From an uncultured Desulfovibrio sp. (GTDB taxonomy: Bacteria > Desulfobacterota > Desulfovibrionia > Desulfovibrionales > Desulfovibrionaceae), in assembly GCA_910587035.1 (NCBI GenBank), contig CAJUMQ010000008.1, positions 1 through 64,000 on the forward strand: a stretch of 64,000 nucleotides of DNA. Direction: 5' to 3'. Shown here one piece after another: positions 33,746-41,818 of this stretch. The translations under genes were made by a program, and so were the position numbers. The notes beneath the pieces were generated by a model. It was given only the letters and a program-made list of their open reading frames with translations, made no database searches and had not been told where the DNA came from. Position 1 is the stretch's first letter; each line of letters begins with the position of its first letter.

Positions 33746-34720
33746 TTAAAAACCTCCCATGCCAGTCCCCATGCCGCCAAAGGCGCGAGGCTGCGGCCGG
33801 CCACCGCCCCAGCCACCAGGAGGCGGGCCCATGGGTGGTCGCCCACCGCCCCAGTGCCCAGGATTCATGCCGGGGTGCATGCCGGGATTCATTCCGGGGG
33901 GCGGGGCCATGGGGGGCTGCCCGCCCCACATGTTGTTGCCGGGATTCCAGATGCTGCCATTCGCAGGCGGCCTTGAGGGCTGCCCGCCCATGCCCGGCAG
34001 CCAGTTGCCCTGGCCAGGTTGCGCGGCCTGAGGTGGCCGGTTGGGGCGCAGGGGCCTGTAGTTAGGATTGAAATTTGCTGGCGGCTTTGGTGAGGGATAG
34101 TAGCCGGGATGATAGGATGGATTATGCCAGCTGCCCTGATGCCAGCCTCCATGCGGAGGCGGGGGAGGGGGCAGATAGCCGGGGTCGCCAGGGGATGGCC
34201 ATTGCGGACCCTGCCCATTGCCCTGCCAGCCACCGCCCCAGCCGGGGTTGTAGCCATTGTTGCCCCAGCCATTACCGTTCCAGTCGGGAGCAACCTGTGG
34301 CTCTATGATCATGGGATAGTTCTGGGACTGGTTTTGCGGCGGAGTAGGAGCGATCACAGAGGTGATGATGTCGCCGGTGGCAGGATCCGTCCATGTTCCG
34401 GAATAACCGGTGGCTGGCGAGCCCTGGAGCGCCTCTTGCCTGGGATCCCTTTGGCCTGTGGCCTGGTTTGGCATTGCGGCGCCCTGGGCGCCGGCAGTTT
34501 CACTGAATGAGCGCCTGGTGGTGCGTTGCGCGCCATTGGCAAATTCGCCCGCTGCCTTGTCAAAATCCTTTTCCGCTGCCTGCATCTCGCTTGCCGGGTC
34601 GCCATTGGGTGGAGAGGAAGCGCCGAAGGCGCCGGATTCGGCCGCAAACACCATGGGCGCGCAGGCCATAAACATGCCAAGGGCCAGGATTTGAATTTTA
34701 TATATTTGTCGTATGTTCAT
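33746..34720 (-). CDS. secreted Gly/Pro/Asn/Trp-rich low-complexity protein
   Basis: A 324-residue protein with a signal peptide (MNIRQIYKIQILALGMFMACAPMVFAAES). The mature part starts with a short helical, acidic stretch and then, from about residue 130, is almost wholly Gly, Pro, Asn, Trp, Tyr and Gln, with runs such as PGWGGGWQGNGQG and PGMNPGMHPGMNPG; it should be disordered and extracytoplasmic. ATG 34720 is preceded by GGGGA. It is the first gene of an operon with the radical SAM enzyme and cobO. I do not recognise it; a wall- or surface-bound matrix protein is possible. Confidence 0.7.
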   Translation of the reverse strand: MNIRQIYKIQILALGMFMACAPMVFAAESGAFGASSPPNGDPASEMQAAEKDFDKAAGEFANGAQRTTRRSFSETAGAQGAAMPNQATGQRDPRQEALQGSPATGYSGTWTDPATGDIITSVIAPTPPQNQSQNYPMIIEPQVAPDWNGNGWGNNGYNPGWGGGWQGNGQGPQWPSPGDPGYLPPPPPPHGGWHQGSWHNPSYHPGYYPSPKPPANFNPNYRPLRPNRPPQAAQPGQGNWLPGMGGQPSRPPANGSIWNPGNNMWGGQPPMAPPPGMNPGMHPGMNPGHWGGGRPPMGPPPGGWGGGRPQPRAFGGMGTGMGGF

Positions 34721-34992
34721 GATTCCCCAGTCTCCAGATGGTTTGCAGGATTCATATAAGCATATCGGGCAGCTTTGCAACCGGCTGCCTGGCCATGGTG
34801 GCATGGCTGGCGAAATCATGCCATACCGGTGGCAATATTGCAAACCTGGTAGACAACCGGCTGAAATAACATGTTTTTGCTCAAGAAAGGGTTGGCTGCA
34901 GCCCAGCGTCAAGTTGGATATGTACAATTTTATGAATCTTATATATCTAGATGGTAGGAACAAACAGTTTTTTCATCATCAAGGAGAATAAT

Positions 34993-36057
34993 GTGGCTGG
35001 ACGCTCTCAAGCATATGAGGACGCCGGTGTCAGCATCGATGCAGGCAATGCTCTTGTAGAAAGGCTGAAAGGTCTGGCGGCCACTGTGCAGACACGGGGA
35101 GTAATCTCGGAAATAGGCGGTTTTGGTGGTCTGTTTCGGCCAGATCTTGGCGGCATGAAGGAGCCGCTGCTTGTGGCGTCCACCGATGGCGTGGGCACAA
35201 AACTCAAGCTTGCCTTTGCTGCCAACCGCCATGGCACTGTCGGCATCGACCTTGTGGCCATGAGTGTCAATGACATCCTTGTGCAGGGGGCGACACCCCT
35301 GTTTTTTCTGGACTATTTCGCCTGCGGCAGGCTTGATGTCGATACCTGCGCCACTGTGGTGGGCGGAGTGGCCGAAGGCTGCCGCCAGGCCGGCTGCGCC
35401 CTGCTTGGTGGCGAAACCGCGGAAATGCCGGACATGTACGCTCCCGGCGAATATGATCTTGCCGGCTTTTGCGTTGGCCTTGTGGATAATGCCAGGCTTG
35501 TGGATGGTTCCGGCATCCAGGCCGGAGACGCAATTGTAGGCATAGCCGCGAGCGGCGTCCATTCCAATGGTTATTCTCTGGTGCGCAAAATTCTAGATAA
35601 AAGCGGCCTGTCCCTGGAAGAGCCCATGCCAGGCTATCCGGATAAAAGCGTGGCCGATGTGCTGCTTGCGCCCACTGTAATATATGTGGAGGCTGTGCGC
35701 CCCCTTTTGCGCGACATGGCCATCAAAGGCATGGCGCATATCACCGGCGGCGGCTTTTATGACAATATTCCCCGCATACTGCCTGCTCAGGTCAAGGCAA
35801 GGATAAAATTCCAGAGCTGGCCTGTGCCCCCCGTATTTACATGGTTAAGGGAGCAGGGCAACCTGAGCTGGCCGGAAATGCTGCAGATTTTCAACTGCGG
35901 CATAGGCTATACAATTATTTTGCCGCAGGCCCAGGCCGAGGAGGCCATCAATCGCATCAAGGCCTTCAATCTCGGTGCCTGGCAGATAGGCACAGTAGAA
36001 ACCAGACACCGCGATGGGCAGGGCGCCTGGGGCGAACAGATTGCAATTGATTTATAA
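34993..36057 (+). CDS. purM: phosphoribosylformylglycinamidine cyclo-ligase
   Basis: A 354-residue AIR synthetase that closes the imidazole ring in purine synthesis. It shows the PurM/ThiL-fold motifs VASTDGVGTKLKLA, GIDLVAMSVNDILVQGA, LLGGETAEMPDMY and HITGGGFYDNIPRILP. I chose the GTG at 34993, preceded by AGGAG with 6 bases between; the frame upstream is read-through. It is a single gene with its own terminator. Confidence 0.95.
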   Translation: MAGRSQAYEDAGVSIDAGNALVERLKGLAATVQTRGVISEIGGFGGLFRPDLGGMKEPLLVASTDGVGTKLKLAFAANRHGTVGIDLVAMSVNDILVQGATPLFFLDYFACGRLDVDTCATVVGGVAEGCRQAGCALLGGETAEMPDMYAPGEYDLAGFCVGLVDNARLVDGSGIQAGDAIVGIAASGVHSNGYSLVRKILDKSGLSLEEPMPGYPDKSVADVLLAPTVIYVEAVRPLLRDMAIKGMAHITGGGFYDNIPRILPAQVKARIKFQSWPVPPVFTWLREQGNLSWPEMLQIFNCGIGYTIILPQAQAEEAINRIKAFNLGAWQIGTVETRHRDGQGAWGEQIAIDL

Positions 36058-36085
36058 AATTTCCTGTTCAAATCCTTAAATTAAG

Positions 36086-36114
36086 CAGGGCGTCCGGAGG
36101 GACGCCCTGTTTTT
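36086..36114 (+). terminator. purM terminator
   Basis: A 10-bp perfect stem (36086-36095 with 36100-36109) with a GGAG loop, followed by T5. Confidence 0.9.
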
Positions 36115-36151
36115 ATCTGGCACGGGTCTGCTTTGCAGGCTCTATGTGTTT

Positions 36152-38215
36152 CTATTCGCCGGCCTTGGCCTTTTCATGTTCAGCAATAACTTTTTCCGCC
36201 ACAGGCTGGGGGGCTTCCTCGTAATGGTCAAATTCCATGGTGAAGAATCCCTGGCCGCCAGTCATGGAGCGCAAATCCGGAGCATAGCGCAGAACCTCGC
36301 TCATGGGCACATGCGCCTTGATTTCCGTAACGCCGGCCTTGGAGTCCGAGCCCAGAACCTTGCCCCGGCGGGATGAGAGATCGCCAATTACATCTCCCAT
36401 GCTTTCATCGGGTATGGAGACCGTCAGGAGCACCACAGGCTCAAGCAGAACCGGCTTAAGGGTTTCCATGGCCTTTTTGAATGCCAGGGAGCCGGCGACC
36501 TTGAAGGCCATTTCGGAAGAGTCCACTGTATGATAGCTGCCATCGTAAACCTTGACGCGGAAATCAACCACCTGGCAGCCGGCCAGGAATCCCCTGGCAG
36601 CCGCCTCCTGGACGCCCTTGTCTATGGCCGGGATATACTGGCGGGGTATAACGCCTCCCACAATGGCATCCTCGAAAACATAGCCGGAGCCACGCGGAAG
36701 CCCTTCCATCTCTATCCAGCAATCGCCAAACTGGCCACGGCCGCCGGACTGCTTCTTGTGTCTGCCCTGCACCTGGCATTTGCCCTTAACCGTCTCCCTG
36801 TAGGGGACCTTGGGCGTTTTCAGAATTATGTCAATCTTGTTGCGCCTCTTGGCCTTTTCAACAGACAGCTCAATATGCAGCTGGCCCATGCCCGATAGCA
36901 GTATGTCGCCAGTTTCTTCATCCCTTGCCAGACGCAGGGTCACATCCTCATCCAGCAGACGCTGAATGGCTGCATAGACCTTGTCCTCGTCGCCTTTTTC
37001 CTTGGGCGCCAGGGCGTAGGTGATCAACTGTGGCGGCAGATCATTTGTGGCCAGGGCGAATGGCGCCTTTTCATCGCAAAGGGTATCGCCGGTGCGTGTG
37101 TTTTTTAGCTTGGCAACGCCAACTATGGCGCCTGGCCCAACATCCTCTTTTGCCGGAGTCTGCGTCTTGCCGGTGACGTAGAGAAGGGCGCCAATGCGCT
37201 CCGTTTCCTCGCTTCTGGCATTCTCCAGGGTCTGGTCACCGGAAAGGGTGCCGGAGAGCACGCGCAGCATGGAGAGCTGGCCGGAAAATGGATCGGATAT
37301 GGTCTTGAACACAAAGCAGGCCAGTGGAGCATTGGGATCCGGGGCACGCTCCGATCCATCCTGACCAGCAAATGAAGGACGATCCAGCGGCGAGGGCAGC
37401 AGGGCCTCAATGGCATCAAGCAAATTTTCCCCGCCCCTGTTTTCCAGCGCCGCGCTGGTGAGTACCGGTGTAAGCTCGCCTTTGAGAACGCCGGCGCGCA
37501 GCCCCTGGCGCAGATCCTCCAGTGTCAGTGTGCCCTCTTCCAGATATTTCTCCATCAGGGCTTCGTCACTCTCGGCGATATTCTCCACAGTGACGTCCCT
37601 TAGCAGGGCCAGATCATCGGCCAGCTCTGCCGGCATGGTGCTCTCCTTGAGGGCGCCATCCTCCTCAAACAGCCACGCCTTGCCTGTGAGCACATCGGCA
37701 AAACCGGCAAATGTATCATTTTTGCGAATGGGCAGCTGCAGCGCCACAGGCTTGATACCCAGGGAGGCCAGGCTGTCATAGGCCATATTGAAGTCCGCGC
37801 GATCCCGATCCAGCTTGTTGATCACGATTATGGCCGGCAGATTTTCGGCGCGAACCTGGGACCAGAACTTTTTTGTCAGCGGGCGCACGCCATCTACTGC
37901 GTCAACCACAAAAACCACGCTGTCAACACCCTTGAGCAGATAGTCCATATCGCCGGTGAAATTGCCATCACCAGGAATATCCACCAGAAAATGGCGATTC
38001 TTTTTCCACAAAAATGTGGCCAGACCCGGCTGGGTGGAACCTCTGCGGCGCACTTCCTCCGGCTCATAGTCCAGGCTGGTTGTGCCTTCTTCAATGGCGC
38101 CCATGCGGCTAATGGCTTTTGCGTCAAAAAGCAGCATTTCAGCCAGGGATGTTTTGCCGCAGCCGCCAGTGCCGACCAGAGCGTAGGTGCGTTGCATTTC
38201 CAAGGGACTTGCCAT
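36152..38215 (-). CDS. elongation factor G-like protein (second EF-G type)
   Basis: A 687-residue translational GTPase with the five EF-G domains. G1 is GTGGCGKTS at 15-23 and G4 is NKLD. The G3 motif is DIPGDGNF at 79-86: the catalytic His of EF-G (DTPGH) is replaced by Asp83, as in other EF-G-like proteins, so GTP turnover should differ. Domain IV keeps the QSGGRGQFGDCWIE stretch. ATG 38215 follows AGGAGG; the longer frame is read-through. The true fusA is at 55337-57415. Such paralogues may act in recycling or under stress; the role here is unknown. Confidence 0.88.
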   Translation of the reverse strand: MASPLEMQRTYALVGTGGCGKTSLAEMLLFDAKAISRMGAIEEGTTSLDYEPEEVRRRGSTQPGLATFLWKKNRHFLVDIPGDGNFTGDMDYLLKGVDSVVFVVDAVDGVRPLTKKFWSQVRAENLPAIIVINKLDRDRADFNMAYDSLASLGIKPVALQLPIRKNDTFAGFADVLTGKAWLFEEDGALKESTMPAELADDLALLRDVTVENIAESDEALMEKYLEEGTLTLEDLRQGLRAGVLKGELTPVLTSAALENRGGENLLDAIEALLPSPLDRPSFAGQDGSERAPDPNAPLACFVFKTISDPFSGQLSMLRVLSGTLSGDQTLENARSEETERIGALLYVTGKTQTPAKEDVGPGAIVGVAKLKNTRTGDTLCDEKAPFALATNDLPPQLITYALAPKEKGDEDKVYAAIQRLLDEDVTLRLARDEETGDILLSGMGQLHIELSVEKAKRRNKIDIILKTPKVPYRETVKGKCQVQGRHKKQSGGRGQFGDCWIEMEGLPRGSGYVFEDAIVGGVIPRQYIPAIDKGVQEAAARGFLAGCQVVDFRVKVYDGSYHTVDSSEMAFKVAGSLAFKKAMETLKPVLLEPVVLLTVSIPDESMGDVIGDLSSRRGKVLGSDSKAGVTEIKAHVPMSEVLRYAPDLRSMTGGQGFFTMEFDHYEEAPQPVAEKVIAEHEKAKAGE

Positions 38216-38458
38216 GTTCTTTTCCTCCTGGCAGATTGGACGGCCACCGGGCTGCCCTGAATTTATGTTGCAGCATCTTGCGTTCAAAATTTCACAAATT
38301 CAAACGCGGCACCGCCTGCATTTCGCCTCAATAAATCGCTTTTTACATCGCATGGGGCGGGGACGCAGCCATTATTGCGTCCGGCGGCGATTTTTATGGT
38401 AAATTTCTTTGGACTCTAGCGTGGAATCGCAAAAATGTGAAGTATGGGCTTGGGGTTT

Positions 38459-38983
38459 TCAGACATTTATCCCCCAAAAGAGCTTTGCGCCCCAGCTTAT
38501 GAAAAAGGCGATGAAGGCAACAGAAAAACTCAGGAGGAGCATCTGTGTGAAGTTTTTGGCAAATGAGGTATGACAAATTCGGGATATGCACCAGGTAAAG
38601 ACCATGATAATGCAGGCCGCAATGCCCAGACACATGGCCAGGGCCAGAATTGGCGTTTCAAGCAGTGCAAATGGCAGCAAAAGCAGGCTTACGGTAATGA
38701 GATATGCAAAACCTGTATAAAAGGCCGCCACATATGAATTTGTGCCCTTGTCGGTCTGCTGCGATAGAAATTCCGCGGCAGCCATGGAAAGGGTGGCAGC
38801 CACTCCGGTGGTGAAACCTGCCAGCAGAATGAGGCGGCAGTTGGGCAATGCCATGGTGAAACCTGCCAGGGCGCCTGTAAGCTCCACCAGGGCGTCATTT
38901 AGGCCAAGAACCACAGCGCCTATGTAGCTTGTCCCATTTGCCGGATCGGCGGCTTTCTCTTTTCTTCTGGATATTAAACCCAT
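38459..38983 (-). CDS. VIT1/CCC1-family membrane transporter
   Basis: A 174-residue inner-membrane protein of the Ccc1/VIT1 type that moves iron or manganese. It has about five hydrophobic segments and the family's NGTSYIGAVVLGLNDALVELTGALAGF start and MAAAEFLSQQ motif. AGGAAGG precedes the ATG at 38983. It begins one base past the stop of the MFS gene, so the two are co-transcribed. Shorter than some family members but complete. Confidence 0.8.
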   Translation of the reverse strand: MGLISRRKEKAADPANGTSYIGAVVLGLNDALVELTGALAGFTMALPNCRLILLAGFTTGVAATLSMAAAEFLSQQTDKGTNSYVAAFYTGFAYLITVSLLLLPFALLETPILALAMCLGIAACIIMVFTWCISRICHTSFAKNFTQMLLLSFSVAFIAFFISWGAKLFWGINV

Positions 38984-38984
38984 C

Positions 38985-40280
38985 TTATCCTTCCTGGCGC
39001 ATCCGGGCTCTCTTTCTTTGGACAGCCAGGCGCAAACCATCAAGAATAATACACAGGCCGCAGGTGGCCACGGTGATGGCCCCGGTAAAGAACACACCCA
39101 CATAGCCAAAGCCTTCCGCAATGACAATGCCACCGAGAATTGGCGCAAGCATGCCGCTGGCATCAAAGGCCGCCATCATGACATTTGAATTGATGGAGCG
39201 TGTTTCCGGCGCGGAACGGTCATACACTGCCGCTGCAAGCATGGGGTAGAGCAGCCCCAGGCCCAGTCCGTAAATGCATGCCAGTGGTATGAACATCCAG
39301 TCCGGCGCCAGCGCAAACCCAAGCATTGTGGCCGCCAGCACCACCGCGCAGACTATGATTACGGTATGGCGGGGGAGTGTATCCATATGGTGGCTGCCAA
39401 ATACCCGCACAAGTATAATGGTGATGCTATAGGTCGAGAAAAAGGATGCCGGATGCTCCCCTGTGATGGTGCATAACCCTTTCATGAAAAATATGGCCAG
39501 CACTGTTGTCATGCTAAAAAACAGGCAGGCGAGAAAGACAAAGGCCAGCCCCGAATGGGTAATGGAGTGGATGAGCTGCTTGCGGGATATGCCTTCTGCC
39601 TGCCTGGTGGACATTTCCGGCTGGCGCAGGCGCTTTGCCAGGAGCAGAAGCATGATGAATGATGGCAGCCCAAGCCAGGCCATGGTGCCGAAAAGCTGGG
39701 CCTCCCCCCCTACCAGGGGCAGAATTTTTTCGGACATTGCCGGGATTATGGAATAGGGCAGCAGCATTGTCAGTGAAAACAGGGCGAATCCCCTGGCACT
39801 CTGGCCAGGAGGAATGCACTGCACCAGTACGCCGATGGTGCATGCCGAATAGATGGCCAGGGCAATGCCCTGCACAATGCGTAGCGCGAGAATGCTGGGG
39901 ATGGCCATGCCCGGATGCACAAAAGGATAGGCGATCATGACCCCCGTGCATACAGCAAGGGATAAGAGCATGGGCCAGAATTTGCCATGCCTGAGCATCA
40001 CCACGCTTGTGAGTGGCCGGAAGAGCAGGATCATGGCAAAAAGTGATGATAGCAATATGCCGCGCCATGCCGGCGGAATACCGAGACCCTGCATCCACTG
40101 CTCAAAGCAGTAGTATACGGCAATGAAGCTGTTGCTGCACATTGCCATGAGAAACAGCAGAATAAAATCGCGGGACAGCAGCTTCTGTGGCGGTTCCTGC
40201 GGGTTGTCCCAGCGCTTTGGCGGTTTTTGCGGTCCAACAAAACGGATTGACCCAAAAAGACTGACCAGGGCATTGACCAT
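38985..40280 (-). CDS. MFS transporter
   Basis: A 431-residue major facilitator with about twelve hydrophobic segments and a basic central loop (residues near 215-240). The Pro-rich N-terminal 35 residues (PQKPPKRWDNPQEPPQK) are cytoplasmic. No substrate-specific motif is clear. It is co-transcribed with the VIT-like gene downstream. The hairpin repeat copy 2 lies just upstream. Confidence 0.82.
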   Translation of the reverse strand: MVNALVSLFGSIRFVGPQKPPKRWDNPQEPPQKLLSRDFILLFLMAMCSNSFIAVYYCFEQWMQGLGIPPAWRGILLSSLFAMILLFRPLTSVVMLRHGKFWPMLLSLAVCTGVMIAYPFVHPGMAIPSILALRIVQGIALAIYSACTIGVLVQCIPPGQSARGFALFSLTMLLPYSIIPAMSEKILPLVGGEAQLFGTMAWLGLPSFIMLLLLAKRLRQPEMSTRQAEGISRKQLIHSITHSGLAFVFLACLFFSMTTVLAIFFMKGLCTITGEHPASFFSTYSITIILVRVFGSHHMDTLPRHTVIIVCAVVLAATMLGFALAPDWMFIPLACIYGLGLGLLYPMLAAAVYDRSAPETRSINSNVMMAAFDASGMLAPILGGIVIAEGFGYVGVFFTGAITVATCGLCIILDGLRLAVQRKRARMRQEG

Positions 40281-40354
40281 ATTTTATATTTTAACCTCAA
40301 TATGGTTAAACAGGATTGGGCATGATCCGCTGCCGCAAAGAAGGAAGGCCCGGA

Positions 40355-40497
40355 CTAGTGAGATGTCATGTTTTTACTGCCGTAAAAACATGAAGATCGC
40401 AAAGCAAAAAACGTGGTTTTTGCTTTGCTCACGCCGCCGCTGGCGGCGCGCAATCCCTAATCGGGATTGCGACTATTGTCGCTTGACGCGACACTAG
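40355..40497 (+). repeat. multi-hairpin CTAG repeat, copy 2 (best preserved)
   Basis: The copy runs 143 bp from CTAGTG (40355-40360) to CACTAG (40492-40497), exact inverted ends; with a four-base gap the match extends to GTCA/TGAC. It holds five hairpins: 40367-40392 (11 bp), 40399-40428 (12 bp), 40432-40448 (7 bp), 40450-40470 (8 bp) and 40477-40493 (6 bp). The stop codon of purD, on the minus strand, is the TAG inside the right-hand CTAG. Confidence 0.85.
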
Positions 40498-41777
40498 CTA
40501 TTTTGAAGGCGCTTTAGTCCCTTGTCGCCTATGTCGGTGCGGTAGCGGCTGCCTGGCATGTCGATCTTTTCCGCGGCTTCATAGGCCAGTCTCTTGGCCT
40601 GCGCGAGATCGTCGCCAAGGGCGGTTACACAGAGCACGCGGCCGCCTGTGGAGAAAAGCCTGCCATCACGGCTGGCGGTTCCGGCCTGGAAAACGCGCAC
40701 TCCTGATTTCGCATGGGCTTTTTCGATGCCGTCAATGGGCAGATTTTTTTCATAGGAGCCGGGGTAGCCGGCAGCGGCAACAACCACCCCCAGAGCCGAT
40801 TTGGGGCTGAAGGCAAGCTTTTGTTTGGCAAGGCTGCCACTTGCGCCAGCCTGCATGAGAGCGGCAAGGTCATTATTAAGCCGCATAAGCAATGGCTGGC
40901 ATTCTGGATCGCCAAAGCGCACATTATACTCAAGCACCTTTGGTCCATCGGCTGTGAGCATCAGGCCTGCATAGAGAATGCCGCGGAAGGGATGACCCTG
41001 CCTGGCAAGCTCCGCAAGCACCGGCCGGATGACAATGGAGGTCATCTCCTCAAGTTTTGAATCCGGTAAAAGCGGGGCCGGACTGTATGCGCCCATGCCG
41101 CCTGTGTTGGGTCCTGTATCTTTGTCAAAAGCGGCCTTGTGATCCTGCGCGGAGGAAAGGGGCAGCGCTGTTTCGCCATCGCAGAGGCACAGCAGGGAGA
41201 CCTCCTCTCCCATGAGCTTCTCTTCCAGCACAATTGTGCTGCCTGCGTCGCCAAAACGGTTTTCGGCAAGCATTTCCCTGATGGCGGCTTCAGCTTCTGG
41301 CAGGGTGTCGGCCACCACCACCCCTTTGCCGGCTGCCAGGCCATCGGCCTTGACCACCAGTGGCGCTCCCCAAGCCCGTGCGCAGGCCAGGGCTTCCTCC
41401 ACATCGGTGAAAACCAGGCTTTTGGCTGTGGGCACACCGGCTTTGGCCATGATCTCCTTGGCAAAGCTTTTGCTGCCTTCCAGCCTTGCGCAAAAGGCAT
41501 CCGGGCCAAAGCAGGCTATTCCAGCCTCGCCCATGGCATCGCAAACACCCAGCACCAAAGGGAGCTCCGGGCCAGGAACAACAAGATCAATGTTGTTTTC
41601 GCGCGCAAACTTTACAAGAGCGGGAATATCGCCGGCATCAATATCAATATTCTTTGCGGAAGATGCTGTGCCGCCATTGCCTGGGGCGACAAAAATCTCG
41701 CTAACCAGTGGGCTTTGGGACAATTTCCAGACCAGGGCGTCTTCACGGCCGCCAGACCCTATCACAAGTATGCGCAC
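40494..41777 (-). CDS. purD: phosphoribosylamine-glycine ligase
   Basis: A 427-residue ATP-grasp enzyme, second step of purine synthesis. It begins MRILVIGSGGRE and has PGPELPLVLGVCDAMG, the ATP-grasp glycine-rich loop VVKADGLAAGKGV and EYNVRFGDPECQ. The usual GGREHA is GGREDA here, so a conserved His is Asp. The stop codon lies in the end of hairpin repeat copy 2. It is a single gene, with 42 bp to the FG-GAP gene upstream. Confidence 0.95.
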   Translation of the reverse strand: MRILVIGSGGREDALVWKLSQSPLVSEIFVAPGNGGTASSAKNIDIDAGDIPALVKFARENNIDLVVPGPELPLVLGVCDAMGEAGIACFGPDAFCARLEGSKSFAKEIMAKAGVPTAKSLVFTDVEEALACARAWGAPLVVKADGLAAGKGVVVADTLPEAEAAIREMLAENRFGDAGSTIVLEEKLMGEEVSLLCLCDGETALPLSSAQDHKAAFDKDTGPNTGGMGAYSPAPLLPDSKLEEMTSIVIRPVLAELARQGHPFRGILYAGLMLTADGPKVLEYNVRFGDPECQPLLMRLNNDLAALMQAGASGSLAKQKLAFSPKSALGVVVAAAGYPGSYEKNLPIDGIEKAHAKSGVRVFQAGTASRDGRLFSTGGRVLCVTALGDDLAQAKRLAYEAAEKIDMPGSRYRTDIGDKGLKRLQNS

Positions 41778-41818
41778 AACATCTCCCGTTGCTGTTTATG
41801 TGGTTTGATGGATGGCCA

